DNA of 64,000 nt from Variovorax sp. S12S4 (GTDB lineage Bacteria; Pseudomonadota; Gammaproteobacteria; Burkholderiales; Burkholderiaceae_C): NCBI RefSeq assembly GCF_023195515.1, contig NZ_JALPKR020000002.1, positions 1,403,001 through 1,467,000 of the forward strand, read 5' to 3'. The position numbers and the translations under genes are program-made. The notes beneath the pieces are model-generated. The model was given only the letters and a program-made list of their open reading frames with translations, did not search any database and was not told the DNA's origin. Below, one piece after another: positions 1-8,697 of this stretch (position 1 is the stretch's first letter; the number at the start of each line of letters is the position of its first letter).

Positions 1-155
1 TGAAGGACCCGGGCTTCATCAAGCGCCAGGAAGGCCTTGGCGCGGTGATCACCACCGACAAGCGCGTGGAGCCGGCCGAGCACAAGAAGTTCGTCTCGGC
101 TGAAATCGCCAAGTGGGGCCCGATCATCAAGGCCGCAGGCGTGTACGCCGACTGA
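1..155 (+). CDS. Bug/TctC-family tripartite tricarboxylate transporter receptor, C-terminal part
   Basis: The window opens inside this gene; the frame reads to a TGA at 153-155. The visible 50 residues end in WGPIIKAAGVYAD, the typical C-terminus of Bug-type periplasmic receptors, which bind small organic acids or similar ligands for tripartite tricarboxylate transporters or act alone as sensors. The start, signal peptide and ligand pocket lie outside the window, so the substrate cannot be stated. A strong bidirectional terminator follows directly. Confidence 0.75.
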   Translation, partial: KDPGFIKRQEGLGAVITTDKRVEPAEHKKFVSAEIAKWGPIIKAAGVYAD

Positions 156-180
156 TCGTTTTCGAATCTTCGGACAAGTA

Positions 181-215
181 AAAAGCCGCCGGACCTCAGG
201 TCCGGCGGCTTTTTA
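181..215. terminator. Bidirectional Rho-independent terminator
   Basis: A perfect GC-rich stem (AGCCGCCGGACCT against AGGTCCGGCGGCT) has an A-run on the left and a T-run on the right. It can end both the receptor gene on the left and the converging alcohol dehydrogenase gene on the right. Confidence 0.9.
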
Positions 216-233
216 ATGCTGCGGCTGGTTGCT

Positions 234-2354
234 TTACTTGGGCCGTATCGCGTCCGCCGTGCCCTGGATGAAGGCCTTGATGCTCTCGATGTCGTCACCC
301 GAGAGCTTGCCCGTGAAGTCGGGCATGCCGCGCGCCATGGCCGGGCCCTTGAGCACGAACTTGTCCAGGTTCTCGATGTACGCCGCGTCCATGTAGCCCA
401 GGTTGGGGATGTTGCCGCCGCGGTCCACGCCCGGCACGCCGTGGCAGAACACGCAGTTGCTCACGTAGAGCATGGTGCCGGCCTGCACCTTGGCGGGGTC
501 GTACTTCACGCCTTCGACCAGCTTGCTCATGCGGTACTGCACGAAGTCCGGCATCTTGGCGGTGCCGCCGACGGCAAAGGTGTACACGGTGCCCGGGCCC
601 TGCCTTTCGGTGGCGCGCTGCGCCAGCCCGTAGACGCCGCCCCAGCCCACCGCAACCGACACGTACTGCTTGCCGTCGACCATGTAGGTCGAGGGTGCCG
701 CGACCACGCCGGTGCCGGTGGGGGTTTCCCACAGCTTCTCGCCGGTCTTGGCGTTGTAGGCCAGGAGGCGCCCGTCGGCGGTGCCCTGAAACACCAGGTT
801 GCCCGCGGTGGTGAGCGTGCCGCCATTCCACGGCGAGGCGTAGTCGACGCCCCATGCTTCCTTCTGGGCCACCGGGTCCCATGCCACCAGCCGGCCGAAG
901 GGCTTGCTCTTGGGCGGCTCGGCATTGGCGAACATGGCGGTGTTCCAGCCCATGGCGCCATGCGGGCGGCCGGGCACGTTCTGGTCGAACTTCCAGTCCT
1001 TGTCGTCCATCAGGTTGAGCGGCACATGCTGCGCGGGCACATAGGCCAGGCCGGTCTGCGGGTTGAACGACATCGGGTGCCAGTTGTGCGCGCCGAAGGG
1101 CCCCGGAATGCTGTCGCCGGGCTTTTCGTTCTGGCGCGCGGCGGCAATCTCGATCGGGCGGCCGTTGGTGTCGTAGCCGGTGGCCCAGTTCACCTCGACA
1201 AAATTCCTGGCCGAGATGAACTTGCCGTTGGTGCGGTCGATGACAAAGAAGAAGCCGTTCTTCGGCGCATGCAGGATCACCTTGCGCGGCTTGCCGCCGA
1301 TCTGGATGTTGGCCAGGATCATGGGCTGGGTCGACGTGTAGTCCCAGTTGTCGCCCGGGGTTTCCTGGTAGTGCCACACGTACTTTCCGGTGTCGGGGTT
1401 GAGGGCCACCACCGAGCCGAGGTAGAGGTTGTCTCCGCCGCCGGGGCTGCGCTTGCTGCGCGCCCACGGCGAGCCGTTGCCGGTGCCCACGTACATCAGG
1501 TTGAGCTCGGGATCGAAGGCGAAGGTGTCCCACGCGGTGCCGCCGCCGCCGGCTTCCCAATATTTGCCGCTGGGGTCCCAGGTCTTGGCCGCGCGCGCCA
1601 TCGACTCGTCCTCGAAGGGCTTGGACGGATCGCCCGGCACGGTGAACCAGCGCCACTTCTGCTCGCCCGTGGCGGCGTCGTAGGCCGTGACGTAGCCGCG
1701 CACACCGTACTCGGCGCCGCCGTTGCCGATGATGACCTTGCCCTTGAAGACGCGCGGCGCGCCGGTGATGGTGTAGGAGCCCTTCTGCCCCTCGATGGTG
1801 TTCTTCTCCCAGACCTTCTGGCCCGTGGCCGCATCGAGTGCGATCAGGCGCCCGTCGTAAGCGCCCACGTAGACCTTGCCCTCGTACAGCGCCACGCCGC
1901 GGTTCACCACGTCGCAGCAGCCCCTGAAGCCCTTGGACTTGTCGACCTGCGGATCGAAGGTCCAGAGCCTCTGCCCGGTACGCGTGTCGACGGCGTGCAC
2001 CACGCTCCACGAGGCCGTGACGTACATGATGCCGTCCACCACCAGCGGCGTGGCCTCCACGCCGCGCGTGGACTCCAGGTTGTACGACCACACCAGGCCG
2101 AGCTGCTTCACGTTGCCGGCGTTCACCTGGTCGAGCTTGCTGAAACGGGTCTCGGCGTAGTCGAGGCCGTAGCTTGGCCAGTCGGGTGTCTTCTTCTGGG
2201 CCGCGTTGGCGCGAATGAAGTCGCCGTTGACCTTCTTGACGGCAGCGCCCGCGCGGTCTTGTGCGCTGGCGGAACCCTGCGCGGTGGCCACCGGCGCGCA
2301 CAGGCTCAGCAATGCACCGGCAAGCACAAGCAGGCCGGAGTGGATCTTTTTCAT
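234..2354 (-). CDS. PQQ-dependent quinohaemoprotein alcohol dehydrogenase
   Basis: Periplasmic alcohol oxidation with PQQ as cofactor, electrons passing to an attached c-type haem. The 706-residue protein has a signal peptide (MKKIHSGLLVLAGALLSLCA...), an eight-bladed quinoprotein propeller, the adjacent Cys146-Cys147 pair typical of PQQ alcohol dehydrogenases, a DNWDYTS segment holding the probable catalytic Asp, and a C-terminal cytochrome c domain with CVFCH near residue 634 and a likely Met ligand near residue 677. Length and haem domain fit type II (quinohaemoprotein) enzymes. The start at 2354 was chosen because AAAGGAG precedes it and the signal peptide begins there. It is divergent from a GAF-FIS regulator, the obvious candidate controller. 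No PQQ synthesis genes are in the window. Confidence 0.9.
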   Translation of the reverse strand: MKKIHSGLLVLAGALLSLCAPVATAQGSASAQDRAGAAVKKVNGDFIRANAAQKKTPDWPSYGLDYAETRFSKLDQVNAGNVKQLGLVWSYNLESTRGVEATPLVVDGIMYVTASWSVVHAVDTRTGQRLWTFDPQVDKSKGFRGCCDVVNRGVALYEGKVYVGAYDGRLIALDAATGQKVWEKNTIEGQKGSYTITGAPRVFKGKVIIGNGGAEYGVRGYVTAYDAATGEQKWRWFTVPGDPSKPFEDESMARAAKTWDPSGKYWEAGGGGTAWDTFAFDPELNLMYVGTGNGSPWARSKRSPGGGDNLYLGSVVALNPDTGKYVWHYQETPGDNWDYTSTQPMILANIQIGGKPRKVILHAPKNGFFFVIDRTNGKFISARNFVEVNWATGYDTNGRPIEIAAARQNEKPGDSIPGPFGAHNWHPMSFNPQTGLAYVPAQHVPLNLMDDKDWKFDQNVPGRPHGAMGWNTAMFANAEPPKSKPFGRLVAWDPVAQKEAWGVDYASPWNGGTLTTAGNLVFQGTADGRLLAYNAKTGEKLWETPTGTGVVAAPSTYMVDGKQYVSVAVGWGGVYGLAQRATERQGPGTVYTFAVGGTAKMPDFVQYRMSKLVEGVKYDPAKVQAGTMLYVSNCVFCHGVPGVDRGGNIPNLGYMDAAYIENLDKFVLKGPAMARGMPDFTGKLSGDDIESIKAFIQGTADAIRPK

Positions 2355-2430
2355 CGTGAGTCTCCTTTGTGCCGCAAGGATCGTTTTTGCCGCACTCGCC
2401 TTCACCCTCGGGATTTCCCCAGTCCGGCGC

Positions 2431-2447
2431 TGTTCCATTGCGGAACA
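2431..2447. promoter_or_regulatory. Palindromic operator candidate between alcohol dehydrogenase and GAF-FIS regulator genes
   Basis: TGTTCC-N5-GGAACA is a perfect 6+5+6 inverted repeat in the 161-bp divergent intergenic region. It is a plausible dimer site for the neighbouring FIS-type HTH regulator. Function is inferred from position and symmetry only. Confidence 0.45.
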
Positions 2448-2515
2448 CATTCGCAGGGGTCAGCAACTCCCCTTCGTCCCCTCCGATTTCCCCGTTTCGA
2501 GGAGCAGCGAACAGC

Positions 2516-3799
2516 ATGGCTTTCGAAAGGCTGGGCAAGGCCAATGCGCCGCGCCAACTCTTTTCAACGACGCCGGCGCAGCGCGTGGCGCTCGCGCGGC
2601 AGCAGTTCTTCGAGGAAGGCGTGCGGCCCTCGGGGCTGGTCGGCGAAGCAGTGATCCAGTCGTGGCTGCGCTGCACCCGCACGCACAGCGACAGGCAGCG
2701 CATCGTTCCCTTCGACGCGGTCACGCCCAGCCGGCTGCACGCCACGCTGGCGCGCAACCGCGAGCTGCTCGAAGTGGCGCGGCAGGAACTCGCGAGCATG
2801 GAAAGTGCGCTCGCGGGCACCGATTGCCGCGTGATCCTGACCGACGGCGAAGGCGTGGTGGTGCATGTCACGCAACAGCCGGCCGCCGCATACCAGCCGG
2901 TGCTGCGCAAGACGGCGCGCGTGGGCGTGAACATTTCCGAACGCATCGTCGGCACCACCGCGCCGGGTATCGTGGCGACCACCGGGCAGGCCTGCACCGT
3001 CGACGGGGCGGAGCACTACTTCGACGTGCTGTCGCAGATGCAATGCGCCGCAGCGCCCATTCGCGGCGTGACAGGCCAGCTGGCCGGCGTGCTCGACATC
3101 ACGATGGAAGCGCGGCGCTTCGGTTTCGACGCGGCGTCGATGGTGGCGCTGTACGCGACGATCATCGAGAACCGACTGCTGCAGGCACAGTCGTGCGATC
3201 ACCTGATCCTGCGCTTTCAGGCCAGCCCCAACCTGCTCGGCACGCCGATGGAAGCGCTGGCCGGCGTGGCGCCCGACGGCACCATTGCCTGGCTCAACGG
3301 CGCCGGCGCGCGGCTGATCGGCCGCCTGCCTGAAGACACTTGCGAGCGCGCTGTGGAGTCGATGCTGGGCCACGATCTGGCGAGCCTGCTGCGGCTGGGC
3401 CGTCGCGAGGCCGCGCAGCCGATGCGCTTGGCGAGTGGCCTCGGCGTTTGGGTGCAGGCGCGGCTGAAGGCTGCGGACGGCGCCGACTTCAGGAACGCGG
3501 TGGCCATGCCCGGCGAGGCCGCGCCGGTGTTGCCGGTCGAACCTGCAGCCGCGATGAAGGCGCCTGTGGCAGAAGGTTGCGCGGACCCGGCCATGCCGAA
3601 CCCCATGCAAGCGGAAGCGTCGCATGGCGAAACCCTGCGCGAGCACAGCCGCAAGCTGATCGAGGAAGCCCTGGCGGCGCAAGGCGGCAACGTGTCGCAG
3701 GCGGCGCGCCAGCTGGGCGTGTCGCGCGGCACGCTGTACCGCCGCTTGCGCGGCTGGCGCGAAGAGGACGGCCAGGGCGCGCCGCTCGCAGCGGGCTGA
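2516..3799 (+). CDS. GAF-FIS transcriptional regulator (AcoR-like, without the AAA+ domain)
   Basis: A 428-residue regulator resembling the ends of AcoR-type activators. The N-terminal half (about residues 60-215) is a GAF-like sensor including RVGVNISERIVGTTAPGI; a PAS-like segment follows; and residues about 380-420 form a FIS-type helix-turn-helix (GGNVSQAARQLGVSRGTLYR). The central sigma-54-interacting AAA+ ATPase with Walker A and GAFTGA motifs is absent, so activation through sigma-54 is unlikely and it probably works at a sigma-70 promoter. The start at 2516 has GGAG about 11 bases upstream. Divergent from the PQQ alcohol dehydrogenase gene, which it may control. Confidence 0.82.
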   Translation: MAFERLGKANAPRQLFSTTPAQRVALARQQFFEEGVRPSGLVGEAVIQSWLRCTRTHSDRQRIVPFDAVTPSRLHATLARNRELLEVARQELASMESALAGTDCRVILTDGEGVVVHVTQQPAAAYQPVLRKTARVGVNISERIVGTTAPGIVATTGQACTVDGAEHYFDVLSQMQCAAAPIRGVTGQLAGVLDITMEARRFGFDAASMVALYATIIENRLLQAQSCDHLILRFQASPNLLGTPMEALAGVAPDGTIAWLNGAGARLIGRLPEDTCERAVESMLGHDLASLLRLGRREAAQPMRLASGLGVWVQARLKAADGADFRNAVAMPGEAAPVLPVEPAAAMKAPVAEGCADPAMPNPMQAEASHGETLREHSRKLIEEALAAQGGNVSQAARQLGVSRGTLYRRLRGWREEDGQGAPLAAG

Positions 3800-3803
3800 G
3801 CCC

Positions 3804-5921
3804 TCAGCGCTTGGGCAATGCGTAGGCGATCACATGGTCGCCCGTGCTCGTGCCGAGGGAACCATGGCCGCCCGCGGCCACCACCACGTATTGGCGTCCG
3901 TCGCTGCCAGCGTAGGTCATGGGCGTGGCCTGTCCGCCGGCCGGCAGGCGGCTGCGCCACAGCTCCTTGCCGTTGGCGACGTCATAGGCGCGCAGGTAGT
4001 AGTCGAGCGTGCCCGACAAGAAGGCCACGCCACCGGCCGTCATGATCGGTCCGCCGAGGCTGGGCACGCCCATCGCAAAGGGCAGCGGCAACGGCGAGCT
4101 GTCGCGCACGGTGCCGTTCTTGTGCTTCCACACCACCCTGCCGGTGCGCAGGTCGGCCCCCGCCACGTGGCCCCAGGGCGGTGCCTGGCACGGCAGGCCC
4201 AGCACCGAGGTGAAGGCGCTGAGCTGCACCGCGAAGGGCGCACCGAAGTTCTCGTTGAGCGCGGGCAGGCTGTCGTTGGGCCGGTCCTTGCCCTGCACGT
4301 AGAGCGAGGTGTCGTCCTTGCGCGGAATGAGCTTGGACACGAAGGCCAGCGAGGCGGGCGTGGTGAACGCCATCTGCCGCTGCGGATCGACGGCGACGCT
4401 GCCCCAGTTGAAGACGCCGAAGTTGCCCGGGTAGATCAGCGAGCCCTCGGTCGAAGGCGGTGTGTAGCGGCCCTCGTAGCGCAGGCGATGAAATGCGATG
4501 CGGCACGCGAGCTGGTCGAACACGGTGCCGCCCCACATGTCGGCCGGCGTGAGCGCGGGCGGATCGAAAGACAGGTCCGACACGGGTTGCGTGAGCGAAG
4601 TGTGGTCGCCTTCCGCCGGGCCTTGCGGCGCGGGCCGCTCATGCACGTTCACCACGGGTTTGCCGTCGCGGCGGTCGAGCACGAACAGCTCGCCCTGCTT
4701 GGTGGGCTGCACCAGCGCGGGCACTGTCTCGTTGCCTACGCGCAAGTCGATGAGGCTGGGCTGCGAGGGAACGTCGTAGTCCCACAAGTCGTGGTGCACG
4801 GTCTGGAAGCTCCAGCGCACACGGCCGGTGGCCAGGTCGAGCGCCACCACCGACGACGAGTAGCGCTCCGCCCCTTCGGTGCGCTTGCCGCCCCACTGGT
4901 CGGGCGGCTGGTTGCCGGTGGGCACGTAGACCATGCCCAGCGCCTCGTCGACGCTGGAGATCGACCAGCTGTTCGGCGAATTGGCGGTGTACGTGCGGTC
5001 GGCCGCAATGGGCGCGGTTTCATCCGGGTTGCCCGAGTCCCAGTTCCACACCAGCGCGCCGGTGTCGATGTCGAAGGCGCGGATCACGCCCGAGGTCTCC
5101 TGGGTCGAGACGTTGTCGAGCACGGTACCGCCGACGATGATGAGCGAGCGCGTCACGACCACGGGCGAGGTCGAGTAGTAGGAGCCGGGCTTCACGTTGG
5201 GCATGTTCTTCCAGAGGTCGATCTGGCCGGTGCCGCCGCCGAAGCGCATGCAGGGTTTGCCGCTCTCGGGGTTGAGCGCGAGGATGCGGCCATCCGCGGT
5301 GGGCATGAAGAGCTTGGCGTCGCAATCGCCACCGGCGGGTGCGGGTGCGGGTGCTTGCGCAGCGGGTGCCGGCGTAGCAGTGGAAGCGGCCGCGGGCCGC
5401 ACGGCACTGCCGGGGTCATACGAAAGGCCGCGGCAAGTCAGGTGCTGCAATGCGAGGGGGCGGCGAATCTCGGGCGTGTAGCGCCACAGCTGCTCACCCG
5501 TGGTCGCGTTCAGCGCCACCACCGACTGGTGCGGCGTGCAAAGAAAAAGCCGCTCGCCGATTTTCAGCGGCGTGACCTCGAAGGTCGTCTCCTCGGGGTC
5601 GCCGCTCTGGCCGCGCACGTCGCCGGTGCGAAAGTGCCACGCTTCCTGAAGCTGGCCGACGTTGGCCGGCGTGATCTGGTCGAGCGCCGAATAGCGCTGG
5701 CCCATGCCGTTGCCGCCATAGGCAGTCCAATCCTGCCTGGGGGGCGGCGGGCTGGCGGGTGTAGCGGCGGCGGCCACAGGTGCCGTGGGTGCGGGCATGG
5801 TGCCTTCCACACGCGTGGCGGGGTCTCGCGTCCACGAAACCAGCGCGGCCAGCAGAAAGGCCAACAGCACCACGCCAAGAAAACCGCGCGCGGGCGCCAC
5901 GCCAACGGCGTTGCGGCGCAC
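3804..5921 (-). CDS. Membrane-bound PQQ glucose/quinate-type dehydrogenase, catalytic part (frameshifted from its membrane domain)
   Basis: Quinoprotein propeller of the glucose/quinate/shikimate family, which oxidises sugars or polyols at the periplasmic face and reduces ubiquinone. The frame carries the last transmembrane helix (GFLGVVLLAFLLAALVSW) and the whole catalytic domain, with an Ala/Pro-rich insertion near residue 175. The first four membrane helices are upstream in another frame (5922-6270). Removing one base from the GCGCGCG run at about 5922-5936 joins them into 821 residues, close to the usual roughly 800. A GTG at 5921 opens this frame but is probably not the native start. The gene converges on the GAF-FIS regulator gene 4 bp away. 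Substrate cannot be decided from sequence. Confidence 0.8.
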   Translation of the reverse strand: MRRNAVGVAPARGFLGVVLLAFLLAALVSWTRDPATRVEGTMPAPTAPVAAAATPASPPPPRQDWTAYGGNGMGQRYSALDQITPANVGQLQEAWHFRTGDVRGQSGDPEETTFEVTPLKIGERLFLCTPHQSVVALNATTGEQLWRYTPEIRRPLALQHLTCRGLSYDPGSAVRPAAASTATPAPAAQAPAPAPAGGDCDAKLFMPTADGRILALNPESGKPCMRFGGGTGQIDLWKNMPNVKPGSYYSTSPVVVTRSLIIVGGTVLDNVSTQETSGVIRAFDIDTGALVWNWDSGNPDETAPIAADRTYTANSPNSWSISSVDEALGMVYVPTGNQPPDQWGGKRTEGAERYSSSVVALDLATGRVRWSFQTVHHDLWDYDVPSQPSLIDLRVGNETVPALVQPTKQGELFVLDRRDGKPVVNVHERPAPQGPAEGDHTSLTQPVSDLSFDPPALTPADMWGGTVFDQLACRIAFHRLRYEGRYTPPSTEGSLIYPGNFGVFNWGSVAVDPQRQMAFTTPASLAFVSKLIPRKDDTSLYVQGKDRPNDSLPALNENFGAPFAVQLSAFTSVLGLPCQAPPWGHVAGADLRTGRVVWKHKNGTVRDSSPLPLPFAMGVPSLGGPIMTAGGVAFLSGTLDYYLRAYDVANGKELWRSRLPAGGQATPMTYAGSDGRQYVVVAAGGHGSLGTSTGDHVIAYALPKR

Positions 5922-6270
5922 AAGCGCGCGCCGCCACCCACGGGGTGAGCAGGAACACGCCGATCACGAAGAACACATCGCCGCGCGCCGCCAGCGGCCA
6001 CCAGTCGAAGCCCACCTCCCACAAGGCCCATGCCAACGTGAATGCCACCACGAGCGCATAGACCCACACGCCCGCGCCGCCTCCGCGCGGCAGCAGCACC
6101 GCGGCAAGGATGAGTCCGAGCCCCGCAGCCACGTAGTACCAGGAGCCGCCGAGCACGACGAGCCACGCGCCCGCCGCACCCAGCGCCAGGCCCGCAAGGC
6201 CGATGACCACCGCGGTGACAGTCAGCAGCGTGGAAGAAGGCGCACGTAGGCGCGCGGCGGCGTCGGGCAT
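5922..6270 (-). pseudogene. N-terminal membrane segment of the PQQ glucose/quinate dehydrogenase, out of frame
   Basis: From ATG 6270, with AAGGAG nine bases upstream, the frame encodes four hydrophobic helices (for example TVTAVVIGLAGLALG, YVAAGLGLILAAVL, VFFVIGVFLLTPW), the usual N-terminal anchor of membrane glucose dehydrogenase. After TPWVAAR the frame runs into nonsense, while the correct continuation lies in the frame of the 3804-5921 feature. It is the same gene, interrupted by one apparent extra base. Whether this is real or a sequence error cannot be decided here. Confidence 0.75.
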
Positions 6271-6295
6271 GGCATGAAGCTCCTTGTTGTTCCCG

Positions 6296-6324
6296 GGTTC
6301 TTGGAGACTGCGAAGTCAAGAACC
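6296..6324. promoter_or_regulatory. Inverted repeat upstream of the membrane glucose dehydrogenase
   Basis: GGTTCTTG-N13-CAAGAACC is a perfect 8-bp inverted repeat 26 bp upstream of the dehydrogenase start (minus strand). It may be an operator. The rest of 6325-6410 shows nothing I can support. Confidence 0.3.
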
Positions 6325-6410
6325 TAGGCCAAGGCCACGGCGACGCGCGTAGGCGGTTTGCGCATGTGGCCGTGCAATGCCGGTGGCGATGCCGCTTTGA
6401 AGAGAGTCTT

Positions 6411-7571
6411 TTAGTTCGAAGGTACTCGGTCTTCGCGCGCGGCGCGGGCACGGCGCGTGCGCGCATCGGGCTGCAGCGGCCGCAGGTATTCATGCAGCGC
6501 CAGTGCCGCAGCGCCGACAGCGGCTGCAAGTTCGCCGTAGCGCGCCAGGCGCAGGTCGGGCGCGGGCATGCCGGCCGCTTCGGCCTGGCGCTCGACCACT
6601 TTGAAGGCCGCTTGCAACAGGCCGGGATGGTTGGTGCACGACTTGCCGCCGAGCACGATGGCGCGTGGATCGAAGGTGACCCACAGGTTCTGCAGCAGCA
6701 CACCGAGGACGGCGGCCGCATGCGCCATGCCGGGCGCTTCGCGCTCGAGCGCGCGCGAGCCGAAGAAGGCTTCGGCGCAGCCCCGGCGGCCGCACGAGCA
6801 CAGCGGCCCGTCGATCTGCAGGATGGTGTGGCCGATCTCACCGGCCATGCCCTGCGCGCCGGTGAAGAGGCGGTCGTTCAGCACCACGCCGGCGCCCACG
6901 CCCACGTCGCAGCTGACGAAGATCAGCGGGTCTCCGCCTTCGCTGCCGAAAAATTCATACTCGCCGAGTGCGCCGGCATCGGCATCGTTCTGCAGCTGCA
7001 CGGTCACGCCCGGAAGCCCCGCAGCGGCAAAGGCTTTCTCTAGCGCAGGCAGCAGGCTCACATTGCGCCAGCCGAGATTGGGCGCGAAGCGGACCACGCC
7101 GGTGCAATCGTCCACCGCGCCCGGCACGCCGACACCGATGCTCGACAGGCGCAGCCCGAGGCTTTTCAGCCGCGCGTGCGCCGCCGCGGCCATGCGCGCG
7201 ACCTGCGCGCATACGCCCGCGGGCGTGCCGTCGGCCAGCGCTTGCGTGTCGGCATGAAGCACTTCGCCCTGCAGCGAGACGCACACGAGACGCACCGTTT
7301 CGACCGCGATCTCGACGCCCATCAACGCGCGCACGCCGACGTTGATCTGCAGCGGCGTGGAGGGGCGCCCCAAGCCATCGGCAACAGTGGCACCCGCTTC
7401 GCTGAGCCAGCCCTCGTCAAGCAGTTCGCGCACCAGCAGGCTCACGGTCGATTTGGTGAGCCCGCTTTCCGCGGCCAGCCGCGCACGCGACAGGCCGGGC
7501 CGCGCGCGCAGCAGGCGCAGCAGTGCGCTGCGGTTCATTCGCTTGAGGAGTTGCTGGTCGCCGATGGTCAT
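6411..7571 (-). CDS. ROK-family transcriptional repressor (XylR-like)
   Basis: A 386-residue ROK protein. An N-terminal winged HTH (about residues 12-60, LSRARLAAESGLTKSTVSLL) is followed by a sugar-kinase-like ROK domain with the acidic NDAD motif near 205 and the zinc site H248 plus CSCGRRGC (258-265). Such repressors are released by a sugar ligand. It is last in the pentose ABC operon (binding protein, permease, ATPase, regulator), so it probably controls that operon. The palindrome at 11093-11119 upstream of the binding protein resembles XylR/ROK operators. The likely effector is xylose or a related pentose, inferred from context. Confidence 0.88.
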   Translation of the reverse strand: MTIGDQQLLKRMNRSALLRLLRARPGLSRARLAAESGLTKSTVSLLVRELLDEGWLSEAGATVADGLGRPSTPLQINVGVRALMGVEIAVETVRLVCVSLQGEVLHADTQALADGTPAGVCAQVARMAAAAHARLKSLGLRLSSIGVGVPGAVDDCTGVVRFAPNLGWRNVSLLPALEKAFAAAGLPGVTVQLQNDADAGALGEYEFFGSEGGDPLIFVSCDVGVGAGVVLNDRLFTGAQGMAGEIGHTILQIDGPLCSCGRRGCAEAFFGSRALEREAPGMAHAAAVLGVLLQNLWVTFDPRAIVLGGKSCTNHPGLLQAAFKVVERQAEAAGMPAPDLRLARYGELAAAVGAAALALHEYLRPLQPDARTRRARAAREDRVPSN

Positions 7572-7605
7572 GAACCAGCCCCCAGCGCACGAACCACGAC
7601 CGCGT

Positions 7606-8382
7606 TCACCTGTGCGCCTGCTCTTTTCCTTCGGGGCGCTTGCCGGCGATGATCATGCCGAGCACTTCGTCTTCGGTAACGTCGGCGGTGCGGTAGGTGC
7701 CCACGAGCTTGCCGTTCTTCATGACGGCGACGCGGTCGCTGAGGGAGAACACATCGGGCATGTCGTGCGTGATCAGGAAGATGCCGACACCGTCGGCCTT
7801 GAGCTGCTTCACGAGCCCGCCGACCATGGCGGTTTCTTCGGGCCCGAGGGCGGCACAGGGCTCGTCCATGATGAGAATGCGCGCGTTGAAATACAGCGCG
7901 CGCGAGATCGCCACCACCTGCCGCTGTCCACCCGAGAGCCTGCGCACCGGAATGCGGATGTTGGTGAAGTTCTTGTTCAGGCGCTGGAACACCTTGCGCG
8001 CCTGCACTTCCATGAAATGATCGTCGAGCGTGTTCCAGCGCGTCATCTTCTCGCGGCCGAGAAAGAGGTTGGACACGGAGTCGAGGTTGTCGGCCAGCGC
8101 GAGCGTCTGGTAGATGGTCTCGATGCCCAGCGCCTGCGCCTCGGCGGGGGTGCGGATGTGGACCTTCTCGCCCGCGATCAGCGTGTCGCCCGAATCGATC
8201 GGGTAGGCGCCGGCGAGCATCTTCATGAGCGTGGACTTGCCTGCGCCGTTGTGGCCCAGCACTGCGACCACTTCACCGGGGTGGAGGTTGATGCTCACAC
8301 CGTCCACGGCTTTTACGCCGCCGAAGGCTTTGCGGATTTCGCGCAGTTCGACCAAAGGTTTTGCGGTGTCTGGCGTGGTCAT
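7606..8382 (-). CDS. Sugar ABC transporter ATP-binding protein (single cassette)
   Basis: A 258-residue ATPase of the CUT2/FrcA type: Walker [13 protein letters not shown], signature LSGGQRQ, Walker B ILIMDEP, and the switch His in LITHDM. It has one nucleotide-binding domain, unlike the double-domain XylG/RbsA, so it should work as a homodimer under the permease at 8698. The start at 8382 was taken because the conserved fold begins there; the upstream reading frame is the long inverted repeat. The 315-bp gap to the permease gene is unusually large for an ABC operon. Confidence 0.9.
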   Translation of the reverse strand: MTTPDTAKPLVELREIRKAFGGVKAVDGVSINLHPGEVVAVLGHNGAGKSTLMKMLAGAYPIDSGDTLIAGEKVHIRTPAEAQALGIETIYQTLALADNLDSVSNLFLGREKMTRWNTLDDHFMEVQARKVFQRLNKNFTNIRIPVRRLSGGQRQVVAISRALYFNARILIMDEPCAALGPEETAMVGGLVKQLKADGVGIFLITHDMPDVFSLSDRVAVMKNGKLVGTYRTADVTEDEVLGMIIAGKRPEGKEQAHR

Positions 8383-8448
8383 CTGGCTTCCGTTGCTGTG
8401 GGCACGTTGTTGTTCAGGGCGTGTGCAAAGGCCACCGGGTACTCCCCC

Positions 8449-8637
8449 TCCGCGAATGTCCCCCGGCCTGCGGCCTCCTCCTTTATTTCGCTGCGTGGAG
8501 CACCCGATGCCCTGTGCACTGGGACACGCTCTTGGTGTACCGCTGATCAACGACCGCTCTTTGCAACGCTCCCGCTGGCGGGGTGCCTTGCGCAGCGAAA
8601 TAAAGGAGGAGGCCGCAGGCCGGGGGACATTCGCGGA
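8449..8637. repeat. Long inverted repeat (47-bp perfect arms) inside the ABC operon
   Basis: The arms at 8449-8495 and 8591-8637 are perfect reverse complements over 47 bases around a 95-base loop. Each contains CCTCCTTTATTTCGCTGCG. The element fills most of the 315-bp gap between permease and ATPase genes and has no coding sense. It looks like a dispersed REP/BIME-like or MITE-like palindrome. Transcribed, it would form a very stable hairpin that could stabilise the upstream mRNA or reduce ATPase expression. No transposase or flanking target duplication is apparent. Confidence 0.85.
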
Positions 8638-8697
8638 GAAAGGTACCCCGTCGGCGGGTGCGCGCCCCGAACCAGACCGTGAACGACGCAAGTTCAT

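Noticed and set aside
2354..2516. Sigma-54 (-24/-12) promoter in the divergent region next to an AcoR-like regulator
   Set aside because: No TGGCAC-N5-TTGC pattern was found and the regulator lacks the AAA+ domain.
216..2654. Long open frames antisense to the alcohol dehydrogenase and similar ones at 3834-5948, 41760-43886, 54552-56750 and 61331-63274
   Set aside because: High-GC codon bias leaves few stops on the opposite strand. The frames are Arg/Ala/His-rich, have no family motifs and lie over well-identified genes.
8449..8637. Insertion sequence
   Set aside because: No transposase frame and the element is under 200 bp. A REP or MITE-like palindrome is the better description.
8383..8697. 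N-terminal extension of the ABC ATPase through the inverted repeat
   Set aside because: The extra residues are Arg/Pro-rich translation of the palindrome, and the conserved cassette starts at 8382.
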